From NCBI GenBank assembly GCA_002633005.1, contig NMRA01000211.1:226433-290432 (forward strand): 64,000 bases of DNA, read 5' to 3'. The position numbers were made by a program, and so were the translations under genes. How positions within the stretch are numbered: the stretch's first letter is position 1; each line of letters opens with the position of its first letter. This DNA comes from Phoronis australis. Its lineage: Eukaryota; Phoronida; Phoronidae. Positions 38,801-46,154 of the stretch are shown piece after piece. The notes beneath the pieces are model-generated. The model was given only the letters and a program-made list of their open reading frames with translations, ran no database searches and was not told the DNA's origin.

Positions 38801-40316
38801 GGTACATCGCCTTTACAAGCTACACAACTTTCGTGATGTGGCTGGCATTCGTTCCATTTTATTTTTCCACCCAACAGCATCAGCTACGGCCGTTCATCAT
38901 CTGTATGTCGCTGTTTGTCAGCGCTTCAGTTTCTCTTTGTTGTTTGTTTGTGCCAAAGATATACATTATACTGATGCGCCCAGAGAAAAACACCAAAGAC
39001 GCTGTCATGCAGAGAACTCGGCGTATATCAAGTATGAACAACAGTATGGGAGACAACTTTACTTCTCTGGAAGGTGAGATAAATGAATGTTGTGACAATG
39101 ACACCTTATGATCAGGTATATTACTAGTACGTCCCTTTTATAAATTGAAATAATAACCTTGGCAATCATTCTAGAGAATACAACAATAACCTCTTTATGG
39201 AGACAATTTTGAAATTTGAAATATCTTATGATAAGTGATGTTAGACATGACTCGAAACTCGAGGAAAAGAAACAAATTTGTTTTTATGTCTGCTGATTTT
39301 CATATAATTTTTTTGATTTTGCCAAAAAAAATTTTAATCAATTTCCAAAACAAAACATTGTGAATGTTCTAAAAAAGCTTCCATGGTCTTGTTCAAGTCA
39401 TCAATAAACTATTACAAAGTTAACCCTTTTGTACTTTGAAATGTGGAAATTTCATAGATAAATGATCTAAACATGACTAACTTAGAAATTAACTCAAGCG
39501 TATTACCACCCCAGTGACAGTCATGGTCAACTTTTGCAGAAATCCTGTTTACGCAATGCTCCAGTTTTAGCGTATAATCACAAAAAGATACTAGTACATA
39601 ATATTAAGTTCTACTGTACAATATCTAGTCTGTTTATAGCTATTCTTTGAACTTCTTTTTTGAATTTTTGTTGTCCCTGAGCCTTAACCATTACAGATAC
39701 GTGTGTGGTGATGTGATAACCGGCCGATTTCTGCTAACTATGGGCTATCATAGGTTCTTCAGTCACTTATTCAAGTGACAGTTATCCTAGTCCAAATTCA
39801 CATTTTTTTGAAAATTAAATAGAAACATCTGCCCGGATAATTCCTAGCACAACAATATAGACGACTGCTCTAATTATTTTCTCACTTTTTCATGTAAGAA
39901 ATAAACACAATATGCACACAATTATGCTTTTCAATGTTTAAGTTTTGTGTGATATCTAACACACAAAAGTTTGAAAACTTCTGGGAGCATTTGTCATTAC
40001 CTCTCACGAGTCATCCCTGGGAAACATGTTGACAAAGCAGACAGGGAATACCAGACACTTTTGGATTTACTAATGCTTTAGACTTCGTTAAATAGGTTCC
40101 AGGTCCAGGCAACATTGTCCATCAACTAGTTCTGGAGCCCCGATGGAGGATATCTGTGAAACAATGTCACCTTCCTCCTCTGTTTGGACAGTCTCAACAA
40201 CAGTTCATGACTCCATCTTTCAACCAGATGATGACAGTGGTGTGTTCTCAGGTACACCACAGCCTACCGAGCATGACGGTTCAAACGATGGCAGCCTCAT
40301 TAATGTAAGTGCTTAA
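11357..40316 (+). CDS. Metabotropic-glutamate-receptor-like class C GPCR, complete 9-exon gene
   Basis: Exons join 11357-11869, 13498-13610, 25559-25761, 30803-31010, 34257-34390, 35988-36173, 37024-37146, 37916-39073 and 40096-40316: 2859 bases, 952 residues plus stop. All introns are GT...AG and all phases agree. In order: a signal peptide (about 1-25); a bilobed Venus-flytrap ligand domain (about 35-525) with mGluR landmarks 'GGSSSSVSIAVANLL', 'YIGSDGW' and 'RNPWFHEYWES'; a nine-cysteine NCD3G module (about 532-585); a seven-helix 7tm_3 domain (about 590-850) with 'KTNRISRIF', 'FNETRYIAFTSYTTFVMWLAF' split across helix 6, and 'PKIYII'; then a Ser/Thr-rich tail. By family it is a plasma-membrane dimeric G-protein-coupled receptor. 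Glutamate side-chain anchors are replaced, so the ligand is uncertain. An in-frame TGA at 11324 supports the chosen ATG. Confidence 0.93.
13498..13610 (+). CDS. Receptor exon 2: ligand domain
   Basis: Follows 'cctacag' and ends AA|gtaagt (phase 2). It encodes 'VSYLSTSPDLSNKDTF' and 'RTVPSDVNQAQAI', aligning with the mGluR 'AYSATSIDLSDK' and 'RVVPSD' blocks. Thr177 and Asp197 keep the alpha-amino-acid contacts (mGluR1 Thr188 and Asp208). Leu175 replaces mGluR1 Ser186. It is too short to stand out as an open frame alone. Confidence 0.92.
13941..14420 (+). repeat. Dispersed repeat family A, copy 2
   Basis: Second copy of the 441-790 repeat, lying in receptor intron 2, longer by small insertions. 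Just right of it, 'gaactgtcagttctt' recurs (compare about 10605), followed by a loosely similar stretch ending 'aatttcata'. Non-coding. Confidence 0.6.
14674..16087 (+). repeat. Tandem duplication 2, left copy
   Basis: Nearly identical to 16549-17956, with scattered substitutions and small indels, including a 9-base deletion at the start of the right copy. The left copy is followed by 460 bases absent from the right copy (16088-16547) and then by the single N at 16548. As with duplication 1, the pattern fits two alleles laid end to end. It contains one copy of the 'GTCTAAAC' MITE. Confidence 0.85.
15545..15946. mobile_element. MITE-like element with AGTSCY-TTTASAC termini, copy 1
   Basis: About 400 bp bounded by imperfect terminal inverted repeats: left 'agtgccatttacac', right end 'gtctaaacgggtct', whose reverse complement is 'agacccgtttagac'. 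Repeated inner phrases are 'tgacac' and 'gtgtcaattt'. It has no coding capacity. Other copies are at 17405-17815 (the duplicated allele) and 26183-26596. The target-site duplication is not resolved. Confidence 0.7.
16088..16547 (-). repeat. Allele-specific segment with a tRNA-derived SINE-like head
   Basis: Present after the left copy of duplication 2 and absent after the right copy. On the - strand at about 16175-16245 there is a tRNA-like pol III promoter: A box 'TGGTGTAGCGG' and B box 'GGTTCGACCCC', spaced as in tRNAs. A perfect 18-bp palindrome (TATCTCACTAGTGAGATA) lies at 16141-16158. A tRNA gene is unlikely, since I could not fold an acceptor stem. A tRNA-derived SINE fits better. Confidence 0.55.
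16549..17956 (+). repeat. Tandem duplication 2, right copy
   Basis: Starts directly after the lone N at 16548 and repeats 14674-16087. It ends at 'ctagtcttat', after which the two copies diverge completely. Confidence 0.85.
17405..17815. mobile_element. MITE-like element with AGTSCY-TTTASAC termini, copy 2
   Basis: Same element as 15545-15946, carried along in the duplicated segment. It is not an independent insertion if the duplication is an assembly artefact. Confidence 0.7.
18840..19490 (+). repeat. CTCF-motif repeat family, copy in receptor intron 2 (left part)
   Basis: Module phrases of the family are recognisable: 'ttttggacagatctgacta', 'cccccctagtgg' (18874-18885), 'caccacatagtgaccattt', 'ttttggacagatcta', 'gtgccccaaagt' and 'ccacatagtggccat'. 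The orientation matches 31271-31726. The family continues beyond the LINE at about 23730-24080, so the LINE probably inserted into it. Motifs here are more decayed than in the 58-60 kb array. Confidence 0.6.
20278..20946 (+). pseudogene. LINE endonuclease domain, broken
   Basis: An exo_endo_phos-type endonuclease remnant. It opens with 'LLSVNIQSLRSKFDQLQAIL' after a stop that separates it from an 89-codon upstream frame. It runs through 'GGLVIYVRDTI' and, after a frameshift near 20640, 'GDFNVNLL' and 'SEHCPIF', the usual Asn and Ser-x-His active-site blocks. At least two frame breaks. It would nick target DNA in a live element. Confidence 0.75.
21800..23083 (+). pseudogene. LINE reverse transcriptase and C-terminal region, broken
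   Basis: Reverse transcriptase blocks appear in order: 'GFRPNHSTEIAATEF', 'DLSKAFDTIDHDIL', 'GVPQGSILGPLLF', 'YADDTCLF', then 'NTNNLSLNISRTKFILF'. The frame shifts at 22476, and the connection domain follows with 'FLGIFVDGCLSRNKHV' and 'LLQKKALRNV'. The catalytic YADD is intact, but the frame is not. Confidence 0.8.
23612..23651 (+). repeat. 3' stem-loop of the LINE
   Basis: A perfect 10-bp stem, GGTGGTCAGC (23612-23621) and GCTGACCACC (23642-23651), closes a 20-base loop. It lies near the 3' end of the LINE, where some CR1/L2-type elements carry a hairpin recognised by their reverse transcriptase. The structure is seen; the role is inferred by analogy. Confidence 0.6.
23700..24080 (+). repeat. 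CTCF-motif repeat family, copy continuing right of the LINE
   Basis: Resumes the family modules: 'tagtccaactgctgtggtg', then a CTCF-like core on the - strand (gtgccctcttgtgg at about 23741), 'tttttggatggatctgac' and 'gtcatctagtggccat'. Orientation is the same as 18840-19490. Confidence 0.55.
24081..25558. other. Receptor intron 2, right part
   Basis: Nothing recognisable beyond AT-rich intronic sequence. It ends with a good acceptor, 'tttttccctacag', at 25546-25558. Confidence 0.5.
25559..25761 (+). CDS. Receptor exon 3: ligand domain
   Basis: Begins with the single base completing Lys209 and ends G|gtaac, phase 1. It encodes 'RFRWTYVSMLFDDTNYGEKL' then 'NGICLAVQRRI', matching the mGluR 'NWTYVS...YGESG...LCIA' block. 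Tyr225 keeps the mGluR1 Tyr236 ligand contact. Confidence 0.92.
26080..26790 (+). repeat. Dispersed repeat family D interrupted by a MITE
   Basis: The left part (about 26080-26182) and right part (26597-26790) together align with the uninterrupted sequence at 41320-41590. Shared blocks include 'gaatttga', 'cattgttttgct', 'aatgtac', 'atggtcac', 'ttcagaaaatatgt' and 'gatttgtcaa'. The second copy therefore gives the empty site for the inserted MITE. Confidence 0.65.
26183..26596. mobile_element. MITE-like element with AGTSCY-TTTASAC termini, copy 3
   Basis: Termini are 'agtgctgtttacac' and 'gtctaaatgggact'. The 5' flank ends 'gactta' and the 3' flank begins 'tatatg', so the duplicated target is 'TA' or 'TTA'. 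A TWA target would suggest PIF/Harbinger, but this is tentative. It is nested in repeat family D. Confidence 0.75.
27385..27492 (-). repeat. Dispersed repeat family B, copy 2
   Basis: Reverse complement of the 7665-7815 unit. 'gggcatgtctttatgaatag', 'ctagtcttggtgta' and 'ggtctgtaaa' appear in mirrored order. It has one unit where the other copy has a local duplication. Confidence 0.6.
28074..28407. other. Assembly gap (334 N)
   Basis: A run of N inside receptor intron 3. Flanks contain an 8-base inverted repeat, TTCACGGG at 28052-28059 and CCCGTGAA at 28410-28417. A foldback or terminal-inverted-repeat element may lie in the gap. Confidence 0.95.
30803..31010 (+). CDS. Receptor exon 4: ligand domain
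   Basis: After 'ctaattttcag'; ends CTA AG|gtgatt (phase 2). It encodes 'AVVLLTYRNTAQELFQAAKR', 'KFVYIGSDGWSGRM' and 'PGFDDYFL'. Asp309 and Arg314 keep mGluR1 Asp318 and Arg323. The donor is gtgatt, weaker than the other donors in the gene. Confidence 0.9.
31271..31726 (+). repeat. CTCF-motif repeat family, copy in receptor intron 4 with terminal hairpin
   Basis: Starts with a 13-bp hairpin, ATGCGCCCACATA / TATGTGGACGCAT (31280-31309), followed by 'gtccgtccg' repeats. A perfect CTCF core consensus is on the - strand at 31478-31491 (CCACTAGGGGGCAC). A second, weaker one is at 31623-31636. It ends at 'gattgtgaaaattggcatgt' beside the lone N at 31727. It is the reverse complement of the right end of the 58-60 kb array. 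Confidence 0.75.
31742..32241. mobile_element. 500-bp segment flanked by 14-bp direct repeats
   Basis: Bounded by identical ATTGTCATTTATTA at 31728-31741 and 32242-32255, the size of a typical retroposition target-site duplication. The insert is less AT-rich than its flanks and has a short open stretch beginning 'MGMDKTQNKELPEGLKG' on the + strand. I do not recognise the family. The left repeat touches a single-N join, so an assembly cause is possible. Confidence 0.4.
32256..34256. other. Receptor intron 4, remaining part
   Basis: Contains an imperfect ~54-bp tandem duplication (about 33101-33154 and 33168-33221, sharing 'agcctaaatacc' and 'tagggtagt') and a small MITE-like element at 33508-33730. 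No gene seen. Confidence 0.5.
33508..33730. mobile_element. Small MITE-like element
   Basis: The left end 'aaggccctttcatatt' and the reverse complement of the right end 'aagggccttacatact' match at 13 of 16 positions. About 220 bp, non-coding. No clear target duplication. Confidence 0.4.
34257..34390 (+). CDS. Receptor exon 5: ligand domain
   Basis: After 'ggaattctag', ending A|gtaagt (phase 1). It encodes 'SLTPETMSSSRNPWFHEYWE' and 'CTFGN...CTGKENPRT', matching the mGluR 'NTRNPWF.EFW...F.C' and 'CTGNE' blocks. Confidence 0.92.
34391..35987. other. Receptor intron 5
   Basis: AT-rich. At about 35785-35905 it holds a single arm of the foldback element whose two-arm copy is at 42014-42323 (shared 'ttttggagaaca' and 'ctaaatttaga'). 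The acceptor is 'tattacccctag'. Confidence 0.5.
35988..36173 (+). CDS. Receptor exon 6: ligand domain
   Basis: Begins AG, completing Lys391, and ends G|gtaagt (phase 1). It encodes 'FAHALKDMHAHWCNGTRGLC', the mGluR 'AMAHALH.MH..LC.G..GLC' block. Asn431 sits where mGluR1 has the glutamate-anchoring Lys409. Confidence 0.92.
37024..37146 (+). CDS. Receptor exon 7: end of ligand domain
   Basis: After 'acaattttcag', ending TCA G|gtaaga (phase 1). It encodes 'NKVDGPPRYSIFVYNRQN' and 'WTEVGSYSG', matching the mGluR 'F...GD.PGRYDI....' and 'VG.W' blocks. Confidence 0.92.
37385..37455 (+). repeat. tRNA-derived SINE-like head
   Basis: Pol III promoter boxes with tRNA-like spacing: A box 'TGGCACAGTGG' (37393-37403) and a degenerate B box 'GGATTGAGTCT' (37440-37450). 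Lies in receptor intron 7. It has no convincing cloverleaf, so a SINE head is more likely than a tRNA gene. Confidence 0.45.
37916..39073 (+). CDS. Receptor exon 8: cysteine-rich module and seven-helix domain
   Basis: After 'cacaatacag'. It encodes the nine-cysteine NCD3G module (Cys at 'ESRC', 'KPC', 'KCCW', 'ICTNC', 'NTCMPC', 'SAC') and all seven membrane helices. The helix 3 and ECL2 cysteines ('FVCGFRR', 'VLICNG') form the usual disulfide pair. The G-protein-coupling region 'KTNRISRIFNS' is well kept. The exon best ends at GAAG|gtgaga (phase 1). Without splicing, the frame reads on to a TGA at 39109, ending 'CCDNDTL'. Confidence 0.93.
40096..40316 (+). CDS. Receptor exon 9: cytoplasmic tail and stop
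   Basis: After 'cttcgttaaatag'. It joins exon 8 in phase and stays open for 73 codons, rich in Ser, Thr and Asp ('SPSSSVWTVSTTVHDSIF', 'PDDDSGVFSGTPQ'). It closes with TAA at 40314-40316. AAT|gtaagt at 40304 could instead be a donor to a further exon. I saw no obvious continuation. No Homer-type PPxxF motif is present. Confidence 0.7.
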
Positions 40317-41319
40317 CAGGTTTCATTTTCATTTTTGTTAGTTTTCCTTGAGATGAAGTTTGCATTCAATATGGTGGAAAGGTGCTAGATTGAAAACAAA
40401 CAATTTTTGGATTTTTGCTCAGTTCTTTTGACATTTTTGTTTTATTTCTACTTGAAGAATAACAGCTTGCAACTTCCCATTTTGGTTGAAGTCACCCACG
40501 AGATGAACACGGCACAAAGAGACATACACATGAACACTGAACCGTTAGTCATGAACAAACTATAGGGTAAATTGAAGATGTGACTGAACCAGGAGTGGAG
40601 AACTGGTCATCCTCTGATATCGTGATCGTGCTGTGATGAACGAAATTGGGAGACCAGTTGACACCAAGAGTGGGTGCATGCTATAGCTGTGGTTTCAGTC
40701 ACTTGATGGTTACCTTACTGGATGAGTATATTGGGTGAAGTACGACCAAGTGTAATTGAAATGGTACATGGAATATTATGTGGAAATATAAATTCCATGG
40801 TAACTGATTGGATCCATCTGACAAAAATAAGAGGAGAGTTGTGTATTACCAAGTGTGTGCCATACTGTTGGGAGTGTAGAATTCAGTGGAGAAAACTGTG
40901 TCAATCAAACCAAGAAGGACAAGATGTGTATGTGTGCATGTGCATGTAGTGCAATATACACTGTGCAACTCACATGGAGAGAACTCAAGCAGCAAACAGC
41001 AGTGCGAGCCAAACCTAATGAAAGTCTCAAAGAACACTGCACTGAGGTAGTCCAGTAGATTCTGCTATCCTGCCTGCTTCTAACCCTTGCCAATTTTCTA
41101 TGAGAAATAACATTAGGTCAAAAGTTATAACTGGAAAATCCTCGGTTAATTTCTGTTTTAGGAGAAACATGGTCAATATGCTGATCTTTTTGATACTATG
41201 GCATGAGCTTCATATTTTAAAAAGTAAACTTTTGTTGAATTTTGCTGGTTTAAACAGATGTGTTTATAAGTACAAGTGAACAGGCTACCGCAGGGCGTAA
41301 TCACTTTCCTTAACTTGAG

Positions 41320-41590
41320 ATCTCAGCTTGAAGATTTGTGTCAAATAGAATTTGAGCATGCCATTGAAACAGTGTTTTGCTATCAATGTACATTTTTTGC
41401 TAAATATTACTAAAAAGACATGGTCACATGACCCAATTTATGGCAGATTTGTCAAGTCAATAAAATTCTACAAGCTTTCCAATATCAGAAAATATGTACT
41501 TTTACTTTGTTTAAGTCTGTATTTAAATATTTGACTAATTACGCAGATTGGTCAATAAGGCTCTTCATAACCTTAAACGTAATAGCATTT
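41320..41590 (+). repeat. Dispersed repeat family D, uninterrupted copy
   Basis: Matches the two flanks of the MITE at 26183-26596 without the insertion, running through 'gttttgct', 'atggtcacatgacc', 'atatcagaaaatatgt' and 'gattggtcaa'. Non-coding. Confidence 0.6.
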
Positions 41591-42013
41591 GGATTGTGTC
41601 CCAACAGACCCATAGATGTTTACCTCCTGAAACTCTCGATCTCATGCGGCCAGCCACCATAGCTTCATGAAAATTCCCATCTAGGCAATTGACTCTCAAT
41701 GTTTTCAGGGTTGCTGAAGACCTGGGTACAACATAGCAGCCTCATATTAGCTGAATAGAGGAAACCTAAAGATTTTAATGTTTTAGTTCATAGGAATTTG
41801 TCTTTATTTAGATTACGTGTCTATGTCTTCAGTGAAATTTAGCAAAAAAGAAATGTACATTGGACAACGGAATCAAGAGCACGATGACCAAATTTGATTT
41901 GATATAAATGGTCAAGGTGATTGATACCTCAATGCTTTTCTAAATTATCATATTGTTCTAATTTATGCAACTTTTTCACGAAAATCAAAAATGCGCTATT
42001 TTAATAGCCCTTT

Positions 42014-42323
42014 ATTCAAAAGTGGAACATTTTAAAAATAATTTCGTAGTGTTTTGGAGAACAGTGCACATAGCATATTATCTGGATCAACCCTGTCTGA
42101 GATATGATGTTCCGTAGTTTGCCAAATTTAGACTTTTTTCTAGAGTCCTACATAACCTTAAGAACTGAGCAATTGCGGGAAAATGTCAAAATTTGGCCAA
42201 TTTCGGAACAGCACATCTCGGAAATGACTGAGCACATTCAATTGAAACTTTCAGATATTGCGACTTATGCACTGTTTTCCAAATTGCTATTGGGAAGTGT
42301 CTTAAAAATGTTGCACTTTTGTC
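42014..42323. repeat. Foldback element (inverted arms, 51-bp spacer)
   Basis: The left arm (42014-42133) and right arm (42185-42323) are imperfect reverse complements. Matched blocks are 'aaaagtggaacatttt', 'acagtgca', 'gagatatgatgttccg' and 'ggccaaattttgac'. A lone left-type arm occurs at 35785-35905, so this is a dispersed family of MITE or foldback type. Confidence 0.65.
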
Positions 42324-44449
42324 TAAAGTGCTGATGAAAACTAGGACTTTTAGGATCTTAAAGCATAAAAATGAAACTGTAATGTTTTTGAGATTCTTTA
42401 ATGGTTCCAAAGTAAATTTTGTGATCATGTCTTAATTTTTGCTTAGTTCTCAAAATATACATTAAATGCACATAGTTATTGCTAAAGTAACTTGTAGCTG
42501 CTGTTTGACAAGAGTTCAGTCTAATATGAAAACTGTTTAAATTACCACAATGACCCGTTTTCAATTAAGGTGCACATGGAACTTTAGCCCCCGAATGGTA
42601 CCTTCGATCTCGCGCTGCTGAGGTTGCATCGCATGGAATTTGTTCTGGTGTTAGTTCTTGCTATAGAATTTACCGTCATTAAAATTTTTCGCAACTCCGC
42701 CAATGTTCAACCGAATTGCATAAGAGTCATACCTTTATCAGTATGATTATACCAAAAGCAAAAGCTAAATACTTTAATTCATGAATAATCACCATACCCC
42801 GTACCTGACAGGTTTAAAAAATAATTCCAAAAACAAAGTGTTACAAAATGCAATATCGACTGGGTGTAATAGCAACATGTAAAAGGAAATGAACTAGTGA
42901 AGTTATATAAATGACTAGTTAAGTCAGTAGGGAAATAATTTCAATGATTCAAAACTTTTCTACCTTACAAAGACAAAGATTTTAGAATTTTGGTCCCTCA
43001 CAGTTGCTGTGAATTCAGTCAGACAATCATTCAGGCAGTTTGATACAATAACATTCTTCAGAAAAAATTCGAGACAATGACATTTACAACAAAAAGTAAC
43101 GGATTGGATTCTTTTACAAGGTGAACTTTTCATTTTATTCCGGTAAGGCGAATACTACAGATAACAGTATTCTTCAGAAATCGAATAGTAAAAAACGGTA
43201 AACACTGCACAAATGAACTATTATAAAGACATGAAAACATTCGAGCAGATATTTGCAAACACTCGTGAATAGCTTCGAGGTCTCAAGCTCTAATAGTAGA
43301 ATACAATGGCCACGTGCTGGAGTTGGCATTCCAGGAATGGAATTCTATGAAGTGGTGTAGAAATCCGTAAATGTGAATGTAAATTTTACGCGATATTTAT
43401 TGTGAATGTTCGTGGGCTTCTTGAAGAGATTATTGGCTTTTGTCTTGAGCCACAAGTCATAAACCTGACTACAAATAGCCAATATTTTTTGTTTTTGTGT
43501 GTTGTGAAACATCAGAAGTGTTAAACACAAGGTAAAATTCTTAACCCTAGCTGCATTCCTCATTTCATTCAGTTGTCTTAAATGGCAATGCATGAAAGGT
43601 AAAATGTTTTTGTAATGGATGTCATAAGACAGGAACCTTAGCTTCAAGGTAATTAAAAATCATGTGCACTGGAAGCTGCTGAACGCACCATATGTTTGTT
43701 GACTTAAGCCATCTCGGCAGTGTTGTGTGAATTGTGAAACCATACAAAAATCGATGAATCCTTGTGATATGTGATAGGCAGGATTATGTTAAATAAACCA
43801 CTCGTGGAAAAATTAATAAATGCATTTTATTCAATCAGAAAGTTTGCATTGGTTGCAGAAAAATAATCCATACTTAAAAGTTTGATTTTCAGGCAAGAGC
43901 ATGAAGAGATTGACTGCCAGATTTCTAAAACCAAGAAGCAAGCAAACAAACAGCCAAGTATTACACTACAGTCATCAATAAAACACTTCATCTCCTGAGA
44001 AACTATAAAAATGTAAAATCAAAGACACTTCTCAAACAAACAGCTGCCATTTGAAAAATCCTAAATCCTCAATAATTTTACAATATTACCACTAAAAATC
44101 TGGTCTTGTCACACGGTAAAATCTCACCAATTACAAACAATTATAACAGCCAAATTAGGCTTTCTTCATTTTTCCAGATCTTCGAAGATTCTATTGAATG
44201 CCCCCCTTGTTCAGAAATATTGTCCAGTGGTAGCTGTTGTGTAAAGGACATCAATTTGGTTATCTTCTTGGAAAAGAGTAAAGCAAAGCTTTCATAAGTA
44301 CCCATCGTATGAATCGGAAACAGAAAATATGCAAGGGGTGATAATTTTTAATACATCCATGGTATCGTAGTCAGATCTACTCTGAAATCAACATCAGTTG
44401 TGCATATCTGCAAATTTTATTTACATTCAGACCTATAAAAATGGTAGAT

Positions 44450-45010
44450 TTTGAGACAGACAAAAGAAAGCATGCATTTCCACAAGGGACTTTTTGATGC
44501 CCAAACAGACATGTATTCGTCACATTTCATAAAAATCTGTGCACGAACTCAGAAGATACAAGGGCAAAAGGTAAAAACAACAAACTTGCCACATCCGGAA
44601 GAAATTATCACCTGTCAAAGAAGAAGTTGAGAACATACAGCAGGTGATGCAAAACAAAACACCATTGCCTCTAGGGGGTGCCACAGTAGTGACAAAGTAA
44701 TTGTAATGCTGATCATTCTTAATAACCTAACATGCAATGGTGTTAACACTGGTTACCAAAAAAATAGAAAGGTGTCCTAATCTCAACATAAATCTTTTAG
44801 CAGTTTCATGGATATATCTCGAGGGACAGAGATGAGCGTCAAAAATAACATTGCTAGTAGAAACAACACTAAAAGTTGCCTTCATCCATTATCAGCTTCA
44901 CAGGAACACATCCGCCAAATTTCACTAAAATCCTGCAAGGTTTTGAAAGATACAGCAGCGGATGCTGGATATGGGATAGCTCACACAAAAAACAAGAAGT
45001 ACCCAGATGA
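44450..45010 (-). repeat. CTCF-motif repeat family, decayed intergenic copy
   Basis: Family phrases in the same orientation as 58-60 kb: 'cctctagggggtgccacagt' (about 44669), 'aatttcactaaaatcctgca' and 'gatacagcagcggatgctgg'. The motif is degenerate and only partial modules remain. Confidence 0.5.
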
Positions 45011-45981
45011 AGTATGCGTGGCCGGAGCTTCACTAGACTGTCATATTGTGTCATAAATTGCTGCCACTTAACCACAACAAGGGGGTAAAAATTAAACTAT
45101 TTACATGCCCAAAAATATGCCAGAAAGAGGAGATACTGACACGTAAGGTTTATCTAGAAATTTTATTGTCAATAATTACGATTCTGAAAAGGATAGAAAT
45201 AGGATACCATTGCTTTGGAATTAATGCACACAACCAGGTGATCTGTGTCTAACAGACTACACATACAATACAGCTCATGCGCTGGTAAACATTGCCCATG
45301 GTCCAGTAAACTCATGGCCTGTTCCAGCACTACAATATTGGGCATAGAACAAAAATTACGAGATATCCTGATTTTCTGGGCCTTGGTCTGGTGAGAATAA
45401 ACCAGCCAGACTGACCAGCAAACATCTACGAAATTTTAATGTCACCCGCATTTTTTCACCTAAATGAGATTTGAAACTGAAATTTGTTGGTTTTACACAG
45501 TCTTTTGATTGAAATTTAAACTTTCCAGGATATTGGAAATAATTGTACCTTTCTTTTCCAAAATAAAGATTTTTAGCATGAAAGTTAAGGCACCTGTCAT
45601 CTGTCATAAGTGCATTAGTTATGTTGTTCAGGTAACCTGTTTAATGTGCAAGTATTAGAAATTAATTATTAAATGTAATGAAAACAATAAGATAGGACAA
45701 TTGCAAATCGACATTCCATTTTTAAAATTCTACATTCTTATAAAACACTATAAAATTGTATAATTTCGTTATAATTTAAAATGAAGCTGTTCAACAGTTT
45801 AAATCCTAAAACTTAACACTTATTTTCTGAATGTTTAACACCACACAATTCACATTCACTAACATAACAAGTCAAACATCAACGCAAGCTGGCTACCAAT
45901 CAAATCTATAGTCTCCTTGTCTACCATAATCCAATTGCACTGTGTCAGATATTTCCGAAACAGGAAATGCAAACTCCCTCA

Positions 45982-46154
45982 TCACTCAGAATAATCATGC
46001 CTGTACTTGTCATGTCCATCATAATCCAGTTTCTCTCCCATAATCAGACATTGTATGACCCATTCTGTCGACACCAGAGGCACTGCAGCAGTCTTGGCAC
46101 GCTTCACTACTGACCGTGGACAAGTTGAGTCAGTTAGAATGACGTCGGGCATAT
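45982..46154 (-). CDS. TP53BP1: TP53BP1 final exon: second BRCT, stop
   Basis: After - strand 'ctttatcctag', in phase 1 with the previous exon. It encodes 'MPDVILTDSTCPRSV', 'VPLVSTEWVIQCLIMGEKLD' and ends 'HDKYRHDYSE' then TGA (45984-45982). This aligns with the human C-terminus ending 'KYKHDYVSH'. The BRCT tryptophan is kept. A short open frame on this strand makes it easy to overlook. Confidence 0.93.

Larger units (their letters stand above)
40317..45981. other. Intergenic region between convergent genes
   Basis: Holds dispersed repeat D (41320-41590), a foldback element (42014-42323) and a decayed copy of the CTCF-motif repeat (about 44450-45010). Candidate poly(A) signals are AATAAA near 41457 on + and, reverse-complemented, near 45162. 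Neither is supported beyond the hexamer. No gene seen. Confidence 0.5.
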
